From: UBA11540 sp045531755
GTDB lineage: Bacteria; Bacillota; Clostridia; Oscillospirales; Ruminococcaceae
Assembly: GCA_045531755.1 (NCBI GenBank)
Contig: JAZSEP010000014.1
Span: 1 to 23,377, forward strand
Direction of reading: 5' to 3'
Length of the DNA stretch: 23,377 nucleotides
The stretch's first letter is position 1. The number at the start of each line of letters is the position of its first letter. Below are positions 7,812 to 15,375 of this stretch, piece by piece. The notes beneath the pieces are model-generated. The model was not told where the DNA came from. It made no database searches and worked only from the letters and a program-made list of their open reading frames with translations. Made by a program: the position numbers and the translations under genes.

Positions 7812-9002
7812 GTGAAGATTGCCGCAATAGTTGCCGAATACAATCCGTTCCATAACGGTCACAAATTTCATATAGAACAAACGCGTGAGCGCGGAGCGAC
7901 ACACATAGTTGCGGTAATGAGCCCGAATTTCGTTCAAAGAGGCGACGTAGCTCTTTTTGAAAAAAGGACAAGAACACTTGCTGCACTAAAAAACGGAGTG
8001 GACTTGGTTTTGGAGCTTCCTTCTCCGTATGCACTCGGTAATGCCGAAACCTTTGCTCGAGGAGCAGTTAGTATCATCAAAGCAACAGGGTGCGTCGATA
8101 TGCTAAGCTTTGGTAGTGAGTGCGCAGACGAACATCTACTCAAAAAAACTGTTGAAGCACTCAGGTCAGAAGCCTGTAGTCAATTGATAAAAAAACACCT
8201 TGACGATGGCAACTCTTTTGTAAAATCACAAAGTCTTGCAATCGAAGAAGCCTTTGGAGCTGAAATAGGAAGTATTGTTTCAAATCCCAACGATACGTTA
8301 GCTGTCGAATATATAAAAAATCTCTCAGACAGCGGTATCGAAGTGTGTGCAGTAAAACGCGAAGGTGTTTGTCACGATGCGAAAATCGCAAGCGGAGAGT
8401 TTGCAAGCGCGTCATATATAAGAAACAGCATCCTCACACAATCAGATATTATACCACAAAATTTTCTGCCTTGCAATGCTTTAGAGGATTATAAAAGGGA
8501 AATTTATGAAAAAAATGCGGTTTTTGACATAAATAATCTTTTTAAAATTATTGTGTTTAAGCTGAGAAATATGTCAACCGAAGAGCTTTTACAGCTTCCG
8601 GACGTTTCAGAGGGAATAGAAAACAAAATAAAAAAAGCCGCGGCAACAGCAGGAAGCTTTGAAGAATTACTTGCATCAATCAAAAGCAAACGCTATACAT
8701 TGTCGAGAATACGAAGAATAGTCTGCTGTGCGCTAAACGACATTACTGCTGATATCTCTTCAAAAGAACCGCCGTATATACGAGTCTTGGGCTTTAACGA
8801 TAGAGGTGCCGAGATACTTTCAAAAATGAAAGAAACAGCCTCCTTGCCTGTTTCCGTTTCCCTCGCTTCTTTAGAAAAGATTAACGAAGATTGCCGAATT
8901 TTTGCCCGGACAGAAAGCAGATGTACAGATAATTTTTTGCTTGCCTCTTCGAATTTTGTATCATCGGGATTTGAGTATTTACAAAAGCCGGTTATTATCT
9001 AA
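7812..9002 (+). CDS. tmcAL: tRNA(Met) cytidine acetate ligase (YlbM family)
   Basis: Uses acetate and ATP to make N4-acetylcytidine at the wobble position of elongator tRNA-Met, which sharpens AUG reading. The N-terminus VAEYNPFHNGHKFH carries the HxGH nucleotidyltransferase signature (His14, His17), followed by MSPNFVQRGD typical of the family. The GTG at 7812 (396 aa) is preferred because the protein then begins exactly at the conserved K-I-x-A-I-V-A-E-Y strand and GAGGTG lies eight bases upstream; a TTG one codon earlier is also possible. A longer reading frame from 7746 would add 22 unconserved residues and overlap the promoter. No terminator is evident before the sortase promoter. Confidence 0.9.
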   Translation: MKIAAIVAEYNPFHNGHKFHIEQTRERGATHIVAVMSPNFVQRGDVALFEKRTRTLAALKNGVDLVLELPSPYALGNAETFARGAVSIIKATGCVDMLSFGSECADEHLLKKTVEALRSEACSQLIKKHLDDGNSFVKSQSLAIEEAFGAEIGSIVSNPNDTLAVEYIKNLSDSGIEVCAVKREGVCHDAKIASGEFASASYIRNSILTQSDIIPQNFLPCNALEDYKREIYEKNAVFDINNLFKIIVFKLRNMSTEELLQLPDVSEGIENKIKKAAATAGSFEELLASIKSKRYTLSRIRRIVCCALNDITADISSKEPPYIRVLGFNDRGAEILSKMKETASLPVSVSLASLEKINEDCRIFARTESRCTDNFLLASSNFVSSGFEYLQKPVII

Positions 9003-9046
9003 TAATTTCAATAATGTGAACGATTGATTAAATTTAGGTTTTTTTA

Positions 9047-9075
9047 TTGACGGTTGTCACATTATAGTTTATAAT
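9047..9075 (+). promoter_or_regulatory. Sortase gene promoter (sigma-A type)
   Basis: -35 TTGACG (9047-9052), 17-base spacer, -10 TATAAT (9070-9075). One of the strongest promoters in the window, about 35 bases before the sortase start codon. Confidence 0.75.
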
Positions 9076-9109
9076 AAGCGTAGCAATATGAACGAAAGGT
9101 GATGTAATT

Positions 9110-10030
9110 ATGAGTAAATTGACGATAAAGCTTATTTCTTTGGCTCTTTTCCTTGCGATGCTCTTTTCTTTTGCGGCTTGCACAGGTAACTCAAATGACA
9201 CAAGTTCCGATATTCCTTCCCAGACTCCTTCCGAGGACACCTCTTCAGAGGATATCGTTATCCAGCAACCCGGTGGAATAGGTGACGTATTGGCACCTAC
9301 CGGTGACATTGCGCAGAAGATAGCAGATGCAAACGATATTAATTCCGACGTTGTCGGATGGCTCAAGATAGAAGGAACCAACATCGATTATCCTGTTTTG
9401 CAGAACCCCAACGGCAAAAACATTCCTATTTCTCAGGTAAATCAGTACTATCTTGAAAGAGACCTCTATAAAAAGAGCAGTAAAAACGCTTGTATATATG
9501 CGGATGACTACAATACCGTTACAACAAGAGAAGAATTTAGCAAGAACACTATCCTCTATGGACACAACTGGACGAACATTGAGAAAAACGGCGCAGCAGT
9601 TCGTATGAACGACGAGCGCGACGTAATGTTTGCTCAGCTTTTGATGTTCAGCGATTTGGAGTTTGCAAAGAAAACTCCCACAATTTCCTTTGTAACCGAA
9701 CAGGACGATATTACTTGGGTTGTTTTTGCAGCGTTCTATGCTGACCACAACGAGTTCTATTATATAGACGATGCTCCTAAGGACGTTGATTTTGTCGGTA
9801 TTGTAAACGGCGCTATAGAGCGTAGCGAGCACATTTATGATGTAGACGTCAGACTCAGCGACAAGATACTCACCCTGTCTACCTGTACGAGAAGACTTGG
9901 AAACCACGATAAGCAGAGATTTGTTGTTATGGCACGTATGCTCAGAGACAACGAGTCTGTTGAGGATTTTGCGGCACCTACCGATAACCCCAGCCCGCTT
10001 CGTCCCACATGGTATACAGGCAACAGATAA
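9110..10030 (+). CDS. srtB: Class B-type sortase with predicted lipoprotein signal peptide
   Basis: Transpeptidase that links exported proteins to the cell wall or to each other. Catalytic residues are visible: His152 in LYGHNW, Cys259 in LTLSTCT and Arg270 in KQRFVVMAR. The class B core opens with DVVGWLKIEGTNIDYPVLQ. The N-terminus is unusual: a hydrophobic segment (about 8-23) ends in FAAC, a plausible lipobox with Cys24, followed by a Ser/Thr/Asp/Glu-rich linker (25-50). Most sortases are held by an uncleaved N-terminal helix; here a diacylglycerol anchor is predicted. Phe at lipobox position -3 is less usual, so a plain membrane anchor remains possible. ATG has AAAGGTG eight bases upstream. 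No classical sorting-signal substrate lies in the window. Confidence 0.9.
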   Translation: MSKLTIKLISLALFLAMLFSFAACTGNSNDTSSDIPSQTPSEDTSSEDIVIQQPGGIGDVLAPTGDIAQKIADANDINSDVVGWLKIEGTNIDYPVLQNPNGKNIPISQVNQYYLERDLYKKSSKNACIYADDYNTVTTREEFSKNTILYGHNWTNIEKNGAAVRMNDERDVMFAQLLMFSDLEFAKKTPTISFVTEQDDITWVVFAAFYADHNEFYYIDDAPKDVDFVGIVNGAIERSEHIYDVDVRLSDKILTLSTCTRRLGNHDKQRFVVMARMLRDNESVEDFAAPTDNPSPLRPTWYTGNR

Positions 10031-10040
10031 AGCTTTTAAT

Positions 10041-10072
10041 TCCGCAATGCCAAAAGCGTTGCGGATTTTTTT
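10041..10072 (+). terminator. Rho-independent terminator after the sortase gene
   Basis: Stem TCCGCAATGC/GCGTTGCGGA (10 pairs, one G-U), loop CAAAA, then seven T. It separates the sortase transcript from the sigma-serpin operon. Confidence 0.92.
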
Positions 10073-10100
10073 GTGACTTTTTCTCTTAAAAAGGTACTAT
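10071..10100 (+). promoter_or_regulatory. Possible promoter of the sigma-serpin operon
   Basis: TTGTGA (10071-10076) and TACTAT (10095-10100) with an 18-base spacer. The -35 begins in the T-run of the preceding terminator. The stretch GACTTTTTCTC plus GGTACTATATAGG may instead be an ECF-type autoregulated promoter; the sequence alone cannot decide. Confidence 0.4.
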
Positions 10101-10142
10101 ATAGGTGAAAGGCCTTATCAGTGCCCGAAGGGAGTGAATGCG

Positions 10143-10703
10143 ATGGAAGATTATGAGATAGTTTCTATGTTTTGGGAACGTGATGAAAATGCTGTTTCTC
10201 AAGCGCGAGAAAAGTATAATGCGTACTGCCGCCATGTAGCTGACAATATACTTAGTAATAGTGAAGATGTCGAAGAGGTATTGAACGACGCCTTTTTCGG
10301 CGCCTGGAACAGTATACCTCCCAACAAACCGCAGAAGCTGTCAATATTCCTTGGCAAGATTACCCGAAATCTTGCATTGAAGAAGAACAGACAGATGAAC
10401 GCAGATAAACGCGGTGGGGGAGTTGCGGCAGTTTCACTCGACGAATTGTCGGAGTGTATTCCGGAAAGCAAAAGTGTCGAGGAAGAGGTTTCTGTTAAAG
10501 AGCTTGCGCTGATAATAGATTCTTTTCTACGAACTCTTTCGGATAACGAGCGACGAGTTTTCTTGCGCCGTTATTGGTACTTTGATTCCATCGAGGAGAT
10601 AAGCGCTCGGTTTGGGTTTAGTCAAGGTAAAATAAAGATGATGCTTCTCAGAACAAGAGAAAAGCTTAAAAAACAACTTGAAAGGGAAGGAGTACTTTTA
10701 TGA
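10143..10703 (+). CDS. ECF-like RNA polymerase sigma factor
   Basis: Compact sigma-70 family protein with only regions 2 and 4, the layout of ECF (extracytoplasmic function) factors. Region 2 covers about residues 15-85 (SEDVEEVLNDAFFGAWNSI, then FLGKITRNLALKKNR). Region 4 is a helix-turn-helix at about 128-180 (LSDNERRVFLRRYW ... IEEISARFGFSQGKIKMMLL). The start is the ATG at 10143 (186 aa), with GGGAGTG six bases upstream; an in-frame GTG at 10134 falls within that site. The stop overlaps the start of the serpin gene as ATGA, so the two proteins are translationally coupled, as sigma/anti-sigma pairs usually are. It probably turns on genes in response to an outside signal; its target promoters are unknown. 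Confidence 0.88.
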   Translation: MEDYEIVSMFWERDENAVSQAREKYNAYCRHVADNILSNSEDVEEVLNDAFFGAWNSIPPNKPQKLSIFLGKITRNLALKKNRQMNADKRGGGVAAVSLDELSECIPESKSVEEEVSVKELALIIDSFLRTLSDNERRVFLRRYWYFDSIEEISARFGFSQGKIKMMLLRTREKLKKQLEREGVLL

Positions 10704-12139
10704 AAGCGAAAAAGCTGCAAGACGCCATTGGAATGATAGGCGATGACCTTATAGAAGACGCGAAAGATATAAACTCTAAACAAAAACACAGTCCTATTAA
10801 ATGGATTGCTTCCGTTGCGGCTATACTTGCGATTGTGATTACTGCAAATTTTGTGTTTGATACACCGCCAATCTCTTTGCAGGCTTATGCGCTTGCAGAG
10901 GCAAAGTATCCTGAAATGGCGCAATACCCTAACGCGGAGGATTACGAATATGATTGGGATACCTATTCTCAATTGAGAGAAAAGTGGAGAGATGAAATCA
11001 AAGAAATCCGCACACAGTATTACGGATACGGTGAAGGATTGGATACCTTCTTTAAAGACAGCGCAAAGGAATTTTTGTCTAATTCCAAAGACGGCAACAA
11101 GGTCTATTCACCGCTGAATATCTATATGGCTTTGTGTATGGTTGCTGAGACAACCGATGCAAACAGCAGAAAGCAGATTCTTGATTTGTTCGGGGTAGAG
11201 AACATCGACTCTTTACGTAAACAGGCTAATGCTGTCTGGAACGCGAATTATCGAGATGACGGCTCAGTAACAAGCATCCTGGCAAACTCAATCTGGCTCA
11301 ACGAGAGCGTAGAGTTCAAACAGAATACGCTAAACAGCCTGGCTGAAAACTATTTTGCTTCTTCGTTCAAGGGCAAAATGGGTACAGACGATTATAATAA
11401 GGCTCTGCAAGCGTGGCTTAATGAACAGACCGGTGGTTTGTTGGAGGAACAGGTCGAAAAGGTTGAAATGCCTGTAAACACTTTGTTGGCGCTTGCGTCT
11501 ACTGTGTATTTTAAAGCGCAGTGGCAAGACGAATTTTTGGAAAGAAATACTGCGGAAGAAACCTTCCACACTCCTAACGGTGACGTTATCTGCGATTTTA
11601 TGAAGCAAGGATACACCCGTGATTACTACTGGGGAGAAAAGTTCTCCGCTGTGAAGCAAGAGTTGCGAAATAGCGGCGGAATGTGGTTTATATTGCCCGA
11701 TGAAGGTGTTTCTGTTGATGACCTGTTGCTTGATGCAGAAGCTATGAATTTTATGGTTTCTGACGGGGATTGGGAAAACAAGAAAAGGCTTGTAGTTAAT
11801 CTTTCTGTTCCGAAATTCGACGTAGTAGCAGAAACTGAATTAACAGACGGATTGAAAAATCTCGGTGTTACCGATGTCTTCAACCCCGAGATTTCCAACT
11901 TCTCACCATTAACTGATAACTACGAAGGAATTGCTATCTCAAAGGCACAACACGCGGCAAGAGTAATGATAGACGAAGAGGGTTGTACGGCGGCGGCGTT
12001 TACCATCATACTTGATGCGGGCAGCGCAATGCCTCCTGCAGACGAGATTGACTTCACGCTCGACAGACCGTTTATCTTTGCAATTACCTCCGACGATGGA
12101 TTACCACTATTCATCGGCGTTGTAAATCAACCGATATAA
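10700..12139 (+). CDS. Membrane-anchored serpin in sigma-partner position
   Basis: A 479-residue protein in three parts. Residues 1-32 are a charged cytoplasmic tail (DAIGMIGDDLIEDA), like that of clostridial membrane proteins encoded after sigma factor genes. Residues 33-53 form one membrane helix. After a charged linker, about 110-479 is a full serpin domain: YSPLNIYMALCMVAETT, LANSIWLN, ASTVYFKAQWQDEF, GGMWFILPDEG, VNLSVPKFDV and C-terminal DRPFIFAI ... PLFIGVV. The hinge reads EEGCTAAAFT (426-435), matching inhibitory serpins except for Cys at P14 and Phe at P9. Counting from Gly428 as P15 puts the bait bond at Ser442-Ala443, followed by MPP. Serpins trap serine or cysteine proteases by being cleaved. 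Translation is coupled to the sigma gene by ATGA. It may act as anti-sigma, as protease sensor, or only as a surface shield; the sensor role is an inference. Confidence 0.9.
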   Translation: MKAKKLQDAIGMIGDDLIEDAKDINSKQKHSPIKWIASVAAILAIVITANFVFDTPPISLQAYALAEAKYPEMAQYPNAEDYEYDWDTYSQLREKWRDEIKEIRTQYYGYGEGLDTFFKDSAKEFLSNSKDGNKVYSPLNIYMALCMVAETTDANSRKQILDLFGVENIDSLRKQANAVWNANYRDDGSVTSILANSIWLNESVEFKQNTLNSLAENYFASSFKGKMGTDDYNKALQAWLNEQTGGLLEEQVEKVEMPVNTLLALASTVYFKAQWQDEFLERNTAEETFHTPNGDVICDFMKQGYTRDYYWGEKFSAVKQELRNSGGMWFILPDEGVSVDDLLLDAEAMNFMVSDGDWENKKRLVVNLSVPKFDVVAETELTDGLKNLGVTDVFNPEISNFSPLTDNYEGIAISKAQHAARVMIDEEGCTAAAFTIILDAGSAMPPADEIDFTLDRPFIFAITSDDGLPLFIGVVNQPI

Positions 12140-12145
12140 ATAAAA

Positions 12146-12170
12146 AACGACCTCGAAGGAGGTCGTTTTC
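12146..12170. terminator. Bidirectional terminator between serpin and phosphoribosyltransferase genes
   Basis: Perfect 9-bp stem AACGACCTC/GAGGTCGTT with a GAAG tetraloop, A-run on the left and TTTTC on the right. It sits seven bases after the serpin stop codon and nine bases from the end of the converging gene, so it can serve both. Confidence 0.88.
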
Positions 12171-12178
12171 TTTACGTA

Positions 12179-12736
12179 TTAGAGTTCTTTTTCTGTTCCG
12201 TCGCTGTTGAAAAGGGGGAGATATGCAAGATATTGAATGTCCTTTCTGTTTCTTGCATCGCCTTCCGCAAGGATTGCCATTCTTCCTGCGACGATGCCGC
12301 CGGATTTTTCAACAAGCGTTTCAATAGCTCTAAGAGATTCGCCTGTACTAATAACGTCATCGACGATGAGTACCCTTTTACCTTTCATATATTCCATGTC
12401 TTCGCTGTCAAGGTATAGAGTTTGCGTTTTGGCAGTAGTTATTGATTTTACCTCAGTTGCGACTACTTCCTTCATGTAAAGTTTAGGCGCTTTACGAACA
12501 AGTATGTATTTGTTTTCACCCGCTTGTCTTGCCATCTCGTACAAGAGGGGAATTCCCTTGCTTTCTGCAGTTATCATAACGTCATGCTCGGGGGCAATCT
12601 TCAAAAGGTCGCGCGCAGAATTCACTGTCAGCTCAACGTCTCCGAAGATAACAAAAGCACCTATGTAGAGGTCGTCGTTAACTCTGCACAGGGGAAGATT
12701 TCTTTCAAGTCCTGCAACGTTTAACTTGTAATACAT
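12179..12736 (-). CDS. APRT-like phosphoribosyltransferase family protein
   Basis: Type I phosphoribosyltransferase fold. The PRPP-binding loop VLIVDDVISTGES is clear in the C-terminal half, and ESKGIPL plus VRKAPKLYM correspond to the substrate region of adenine phosphoribosyltransferase. It could salvage a purine or serve as a PRPP-sensing protein; the base specificity cannot be fixed. The ATG at 12736 (185 aa) is chosen because AGAAGG lies seven bases upstream; the longer frame to 12772 would run through a terminator hairpin. It lies just beyond the ispH-rpsA terminator with no clear promoter of its own, so it may depend on read-through. Confidence 0.78.
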   Translation of the reverse strand: MYYKLNVAGLERNLPLCRVNDDLYIGAFVIFGDVELTVNSARDLLKIAPEHDVMITAESKGIPLLYEMARQAGENKYILVRKAPKLYMKEVVATEVKSITTAKTQTLYLDSEDMEYMKGKRVLIVDDVISTGESLRAIETLVEKSGGIVAGRMAILAEGDARNRKDIQYLAYLPLFNSDGTEKEL

Positions 12737-12753
12737 AGAAAAACCTTCTTTCA

Positions 12754-12784
12754 AAAAATCGAGGTACGGCAAAAACCGTACCTC
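12754..12784 (-). terminator. Terminator after ispH-rpsA (possible attenuator of the next gene)
   Basis: Perfect 9-bp stem GAGGTACGG/CCGTACCTC with a six-base loop, followed on the minus strand by GATTTTTTG. It ends the long minus-strand operon. The next gene starts only about 20 bases further and shows no promoter. Confidence 0.85.
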
Positions 12785-12799
12785 AGAATGTTTTTGGAT

Positions 12800-14770
12800 T
12801 TATTCAGCTGCTTCTTCTGTGACGGTTTCTGCCTCTTCAACAGTTTCAACAACGGGCTCATCCTCGATGAGAGCCTTCATAGAAAGGCTGATGCGCTTTT
12901 TGTCAAAATCAAGCTCAGTAATCTTAACCTCAACTTCCTGTCCAACAGAAAGAACGTCCTGGGGTTTTGCAATTCTCTCCTTGGAAATCTGGGAAATGTG
13001 GATAAGACCATCAATACCAGGGATGATTTCTGCGAATGCGCCGAATGTTGTCATAGAGTTGATCTTTGCTGTGCAAACAGAACCAACCTCATACTTGGAC
13101 TTAAGAATCTCCCAAGGATTATCCTCGTTTTTCTTGTAGCCAAGAGAAATCTTCTTGTTTTCAGCGTCAAGGTCCTTAACGTAAACCTCAACAACATCGC
13201 CAACCTTAACAACGTCAGAGGGCTTTCTGATTCTCTGCCAGGAAAGCTCGGAAATGTGAATCATTCCGTCTACTCCGCCGAGGTCAACGAAAGCACCGTA
13301 GTTTGTAAGGGACTTAACAGTACCTTTGAAAACCTTGCCAACTTCAACGCTGCTCCAGAACTGAGCTTCTTTTTCTTTCTTTTCGCCGATAAGTACAGCC
13401 TTTGCAGAACCGAGAGCTCTTCTCTTTGCACGGTTAACTTCGAGAATCTTGAATCTGATGGAAGTTTTGAGCAGGGTAGAGAGGTCTTCGATTCTTGAAA
13501 GTGTTGCCAAGGATGCAGGGATGAATACCTTTACACCCTTAACGAGAGCAAGAACACCGCCCTTAACTACGTCTACAACTGTTCCTTCAAATACTGTGTC
13601 TGTTCCTGCAGCTTCAGCGATTTCCTCATAACCTGCCTCAGCCTCAAGACGCTTCTTGGAAAGCATTGCAGTTCCTTCACCGTCGTTTACACGAAGAACC
13701 ATAAGCTCGATGGTTTCGCCAACCTTTACGAGATCTTCGGGTTTTGCTGTAGGATCATCTGTCAATTCATTGAGCAATACATAACCGGTGTGTTTTGTGC
13801 CGATATCAACAATAACTTCAGTAGGTGTTACATTAACTACCAGGCCGTTTACCTTCTCCCCGTTATATATACTTTTGAAGGACTGTTCCAACAGCTCCTC
13901 AAAAGTTGCATCCTCTTTGATAAAATTTTCACTCATAGTACTTTGTACCTCCTTAATTATATCAACCGGAGTAGAGGCTCCGGCAGTGACACCGATGTTT
14001 TGAAATCCGCGAAACATATTCATATCAAGGTCGTCTGCGGTTTCGATTAAAACAGTTTTTGTGTATGGTCGGCAAATTTCCTCCAGTTTTTTCGTGTTAG
14101 AACTGTGTTTGCCACCTATAATAACCATTATATCACAAATTTTCGACAATTCAACTGCTTCGTTTTGTCTTATTGACGTTGCACTGCATATTGTATCAAA
14201 TATTTTGGCGTTTGTATAGTACTTTTTTAGAATTTTAATGCATTTCGACCATTCTTTTGTATTAAAAGTTGTTTGCGCTACCATGCAAAGCGAAATATTT
14301 TGTGTTTTTTCTAAATTTATGAGTATTTTTTCAAGCTCGTCGGCAGAATCTGCAACATAACATTCGCCCGAAACATAGCCTTGAATTCCCATAACCTCCG
14401 GATGCTTTGAATTTCCGCAAATTATAATGGTATTACCTTCATTGGAGTTTTCTTCAACAATTTTATGTATCTTTGAAACAAAGGGGCAGGTAGCATCAAA
14501 GCACTGCACACCCTTTTCCTCAAGGAGTCGGTATGTGTCTTTGCTTACACCGTGGGAACGTATTACAACGCCGTACTCTTTGGGAATACTGTCGATATCA
14601 TCTACAGGGTATACTCCTTTATCCTGAAACCTCTTTACAACCTGTTCGTTGTGAATTATAGGACCGAGAGTGCATATTTTTTCGGAATTTTCGCAAAGCT
14701 TTTCAACTATATCTACAGCGCGGCTGACACCAAAGCAAAAACCGGCGCTTTTTGCTGTAATTATCTTCAT
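12800..14770 (-). CDS. ispH-rpsA: Fused HMBPP reductase (IspH/LytB) and S1 RNA-binding protein
   Basis: A 656-residue fusion. Residues 1-280 are IspH, the iron-sulfur enzyme that makes IPP and DMAPP in the last MEP-pathway step; the three cluster cysteines are Cys12 (GFCFGV), Cys95 (ATCPFV) and Cys195 (ICSAT), and the acid Glu125 is in HPE. Residues about 302-632 hold four S1 RNA-binding repeats (about 302-373, 391-459, 476-546, 561-632), two with the typical GAFVDLGGVDGMIHISELS-like core, then an acidic tail. This fusion is known in Clostridia. The gene follows plsC by five bases, with its ribosome binding site (AAAGG) in the plsC end. An internal ATG (13936) with a perfect Shine-Dalgarno lies at the junction. 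Confidence 0.95.
   Translation of the reverse strand: MKIITAKSAGFCFGVSRAVDIVEKLCENSEKICTLGPIIHNEQVVKRFQDKGVYPVDDIDSIPKEYGVVIRSHGVSKDTYRLLEEKGVQCFDATCPFVSKIHKIVEENSNEGNTIIICGNSKHPEVMGIQGYVSGECYVADSADELEKILINLEKTQNISLCMVAQTTFNTKEWSKCIKILKKYYTNAKIFDTICSATSIRQNEAVELSKICDIMVIIGGKHSSNTKKLEEICRPYTKTVLIETADDLDMNMFRGFQNIGVTAGASTPVDIIKEVQSTMSENFIKEDATFEELLEQSFKSIYNGEKVNGLVVNVTPTEVIVDIGTKHTGYVLLNELTDDPTAKPEDLVKVGETIELMVLRVNDGEGTAMLSKKRLEAEAGYEEIAEAAGTDTVFEGTVVDVVKGGVLALVKGVKVFIPASLATLSRIEDLSTLLKTSIRFKILEVNRAKRRALGSAKAVLIGEKKEKEAQFWSSVEVGKVFKGTVKSLTNYGAFVDLGGVDGMIHISELSWQRIRKPSDVVKVGDVVEVYVKDLDAENKKISLGYKKNEDNPWEILKSKYEVGSVCTAKINSMTTFGAFAEIIPGIDGLIHISQISKERIAKPQDVLSVGQEVEVKITELDFDKKRISLSMKALIEDEPVVETVEEAETVTEEAAE
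13947..13954 (-). promoter_or_regulatory. Internal ribosome binding site at the IspH/S1 junction
   Basis: AAGGAGGT, fully complementary to the 16S rRNA tail, sits ten bases before an in-frame ATG (13936-13934, Met279). Initiation would give a 378-residue protein of four S1 domains starting MSENFIKED, similar to free S1 proteins. Caution: the same bases encode Lys-Glu-Val in IIKEV, a conserved IspH end, so codon constraint could explain them. Confidence 0.5.
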
Positions 14771-14775
14771 AATAG

Positions 14776-15375
14776 TTAGTTACCTTTCGGATTGGAAAGT
14801 TCGATTATTCTGTCCATTATGAGTCTGCTTGCTTTTTTTATTGCGCTTGTCTGTGCATCTTCGCTAAGCCCAAGCTCTTTAAACTTGATGAGCTGACCAT
14901 AAGATACCGTTATCTTGGAGCGAAAACGAAGTTTGCCGTCAAAGTGTATTCCGACAGGGAATATGTCGGATTTCGTGTCCTTTGCAATGATTGCAATTCC
15001 CGACTTTGGTCTTAACGGTTCACCGCTTTTCGATCTCGTACCCTCGGGGAAGATTCCAAGAACCTTCTTTTGCAATATAATGTTGCCTGCGGTTTCAACT
15101 GCAGAACGGTCACCTTCGCCGCGTCTTACCGGGAAAGCGCCGAGAGCGTTGAGAATCACGCTGAACGGCCACCAAAACAGCTCTTTTTTTGCCATGAAAT
15201 GTATTTGTTGCTTAACCGGTGCGGCAATAAAAATAGGGTCAAAAAGACTGCGATGGTTAGCCGCCATTATATATCCGCCGCTTTCGGGAACATTCTCGAG
15301 CCCGACTACTTGAATTTTAAAAATCAGCTTGAGAACAAACCAAGCAACAGTTTTTGCAAAATTATAGAACATCAT
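14776..15375 (-). CDS. plsC: 1-acyl-sn-glycerol-3-phosphate acyltransferase
   Basis: Adds the second acyl chain to lysophosphatidic acid at the membrane, giving phosphatidic acid, the precursor used by CdsA further along the window. The catalytic NHRSLFD motif (His41, Asp46) and the substrate motif FPEGTRS (109-115) are present. A hydrophobic N-terminal stretch (5-20) suits membrane attachment. At 199 aa it is of normal length. The start ATG overlaps the cmk stop (TAATG), so translation is coupled; a second ATG follows directly. Confidence 0.92.
   Translation of the reverse strand: MMFYNFAKTVAWFVLKLIFKIQVVGLENVPESGGYIMAANHRSLFDPIFIAAPVKQQIHFMAKKELFWWPFSVILNALGAFPVRRGEGDRSAVETAGNIILQKKVLGIFPEGTRSKSGEPLRPKSGIAIIAKDTKSDIFPVGIHFDGKLRFRSKITVSYGQLIKFKELGLSEDAQTSAIKKASRLIMDRIIELSNPKGN

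Noticed and set aside
9245..9907. Minus-strand reading frame opposite the sortase
   Set aside because: No start signals, no recognisable domain, fully inside the sortase gene with its clear catalytic motifs.
12788..13498. Plus-strand reading frame opposite the S1 repeats
   Set aside because: It mirrors the repeated S1 coding sequence, is very Cys/Asn/Phe-rich and lacks a Shine-Dalgarno; shadow of ispH-rpsA.
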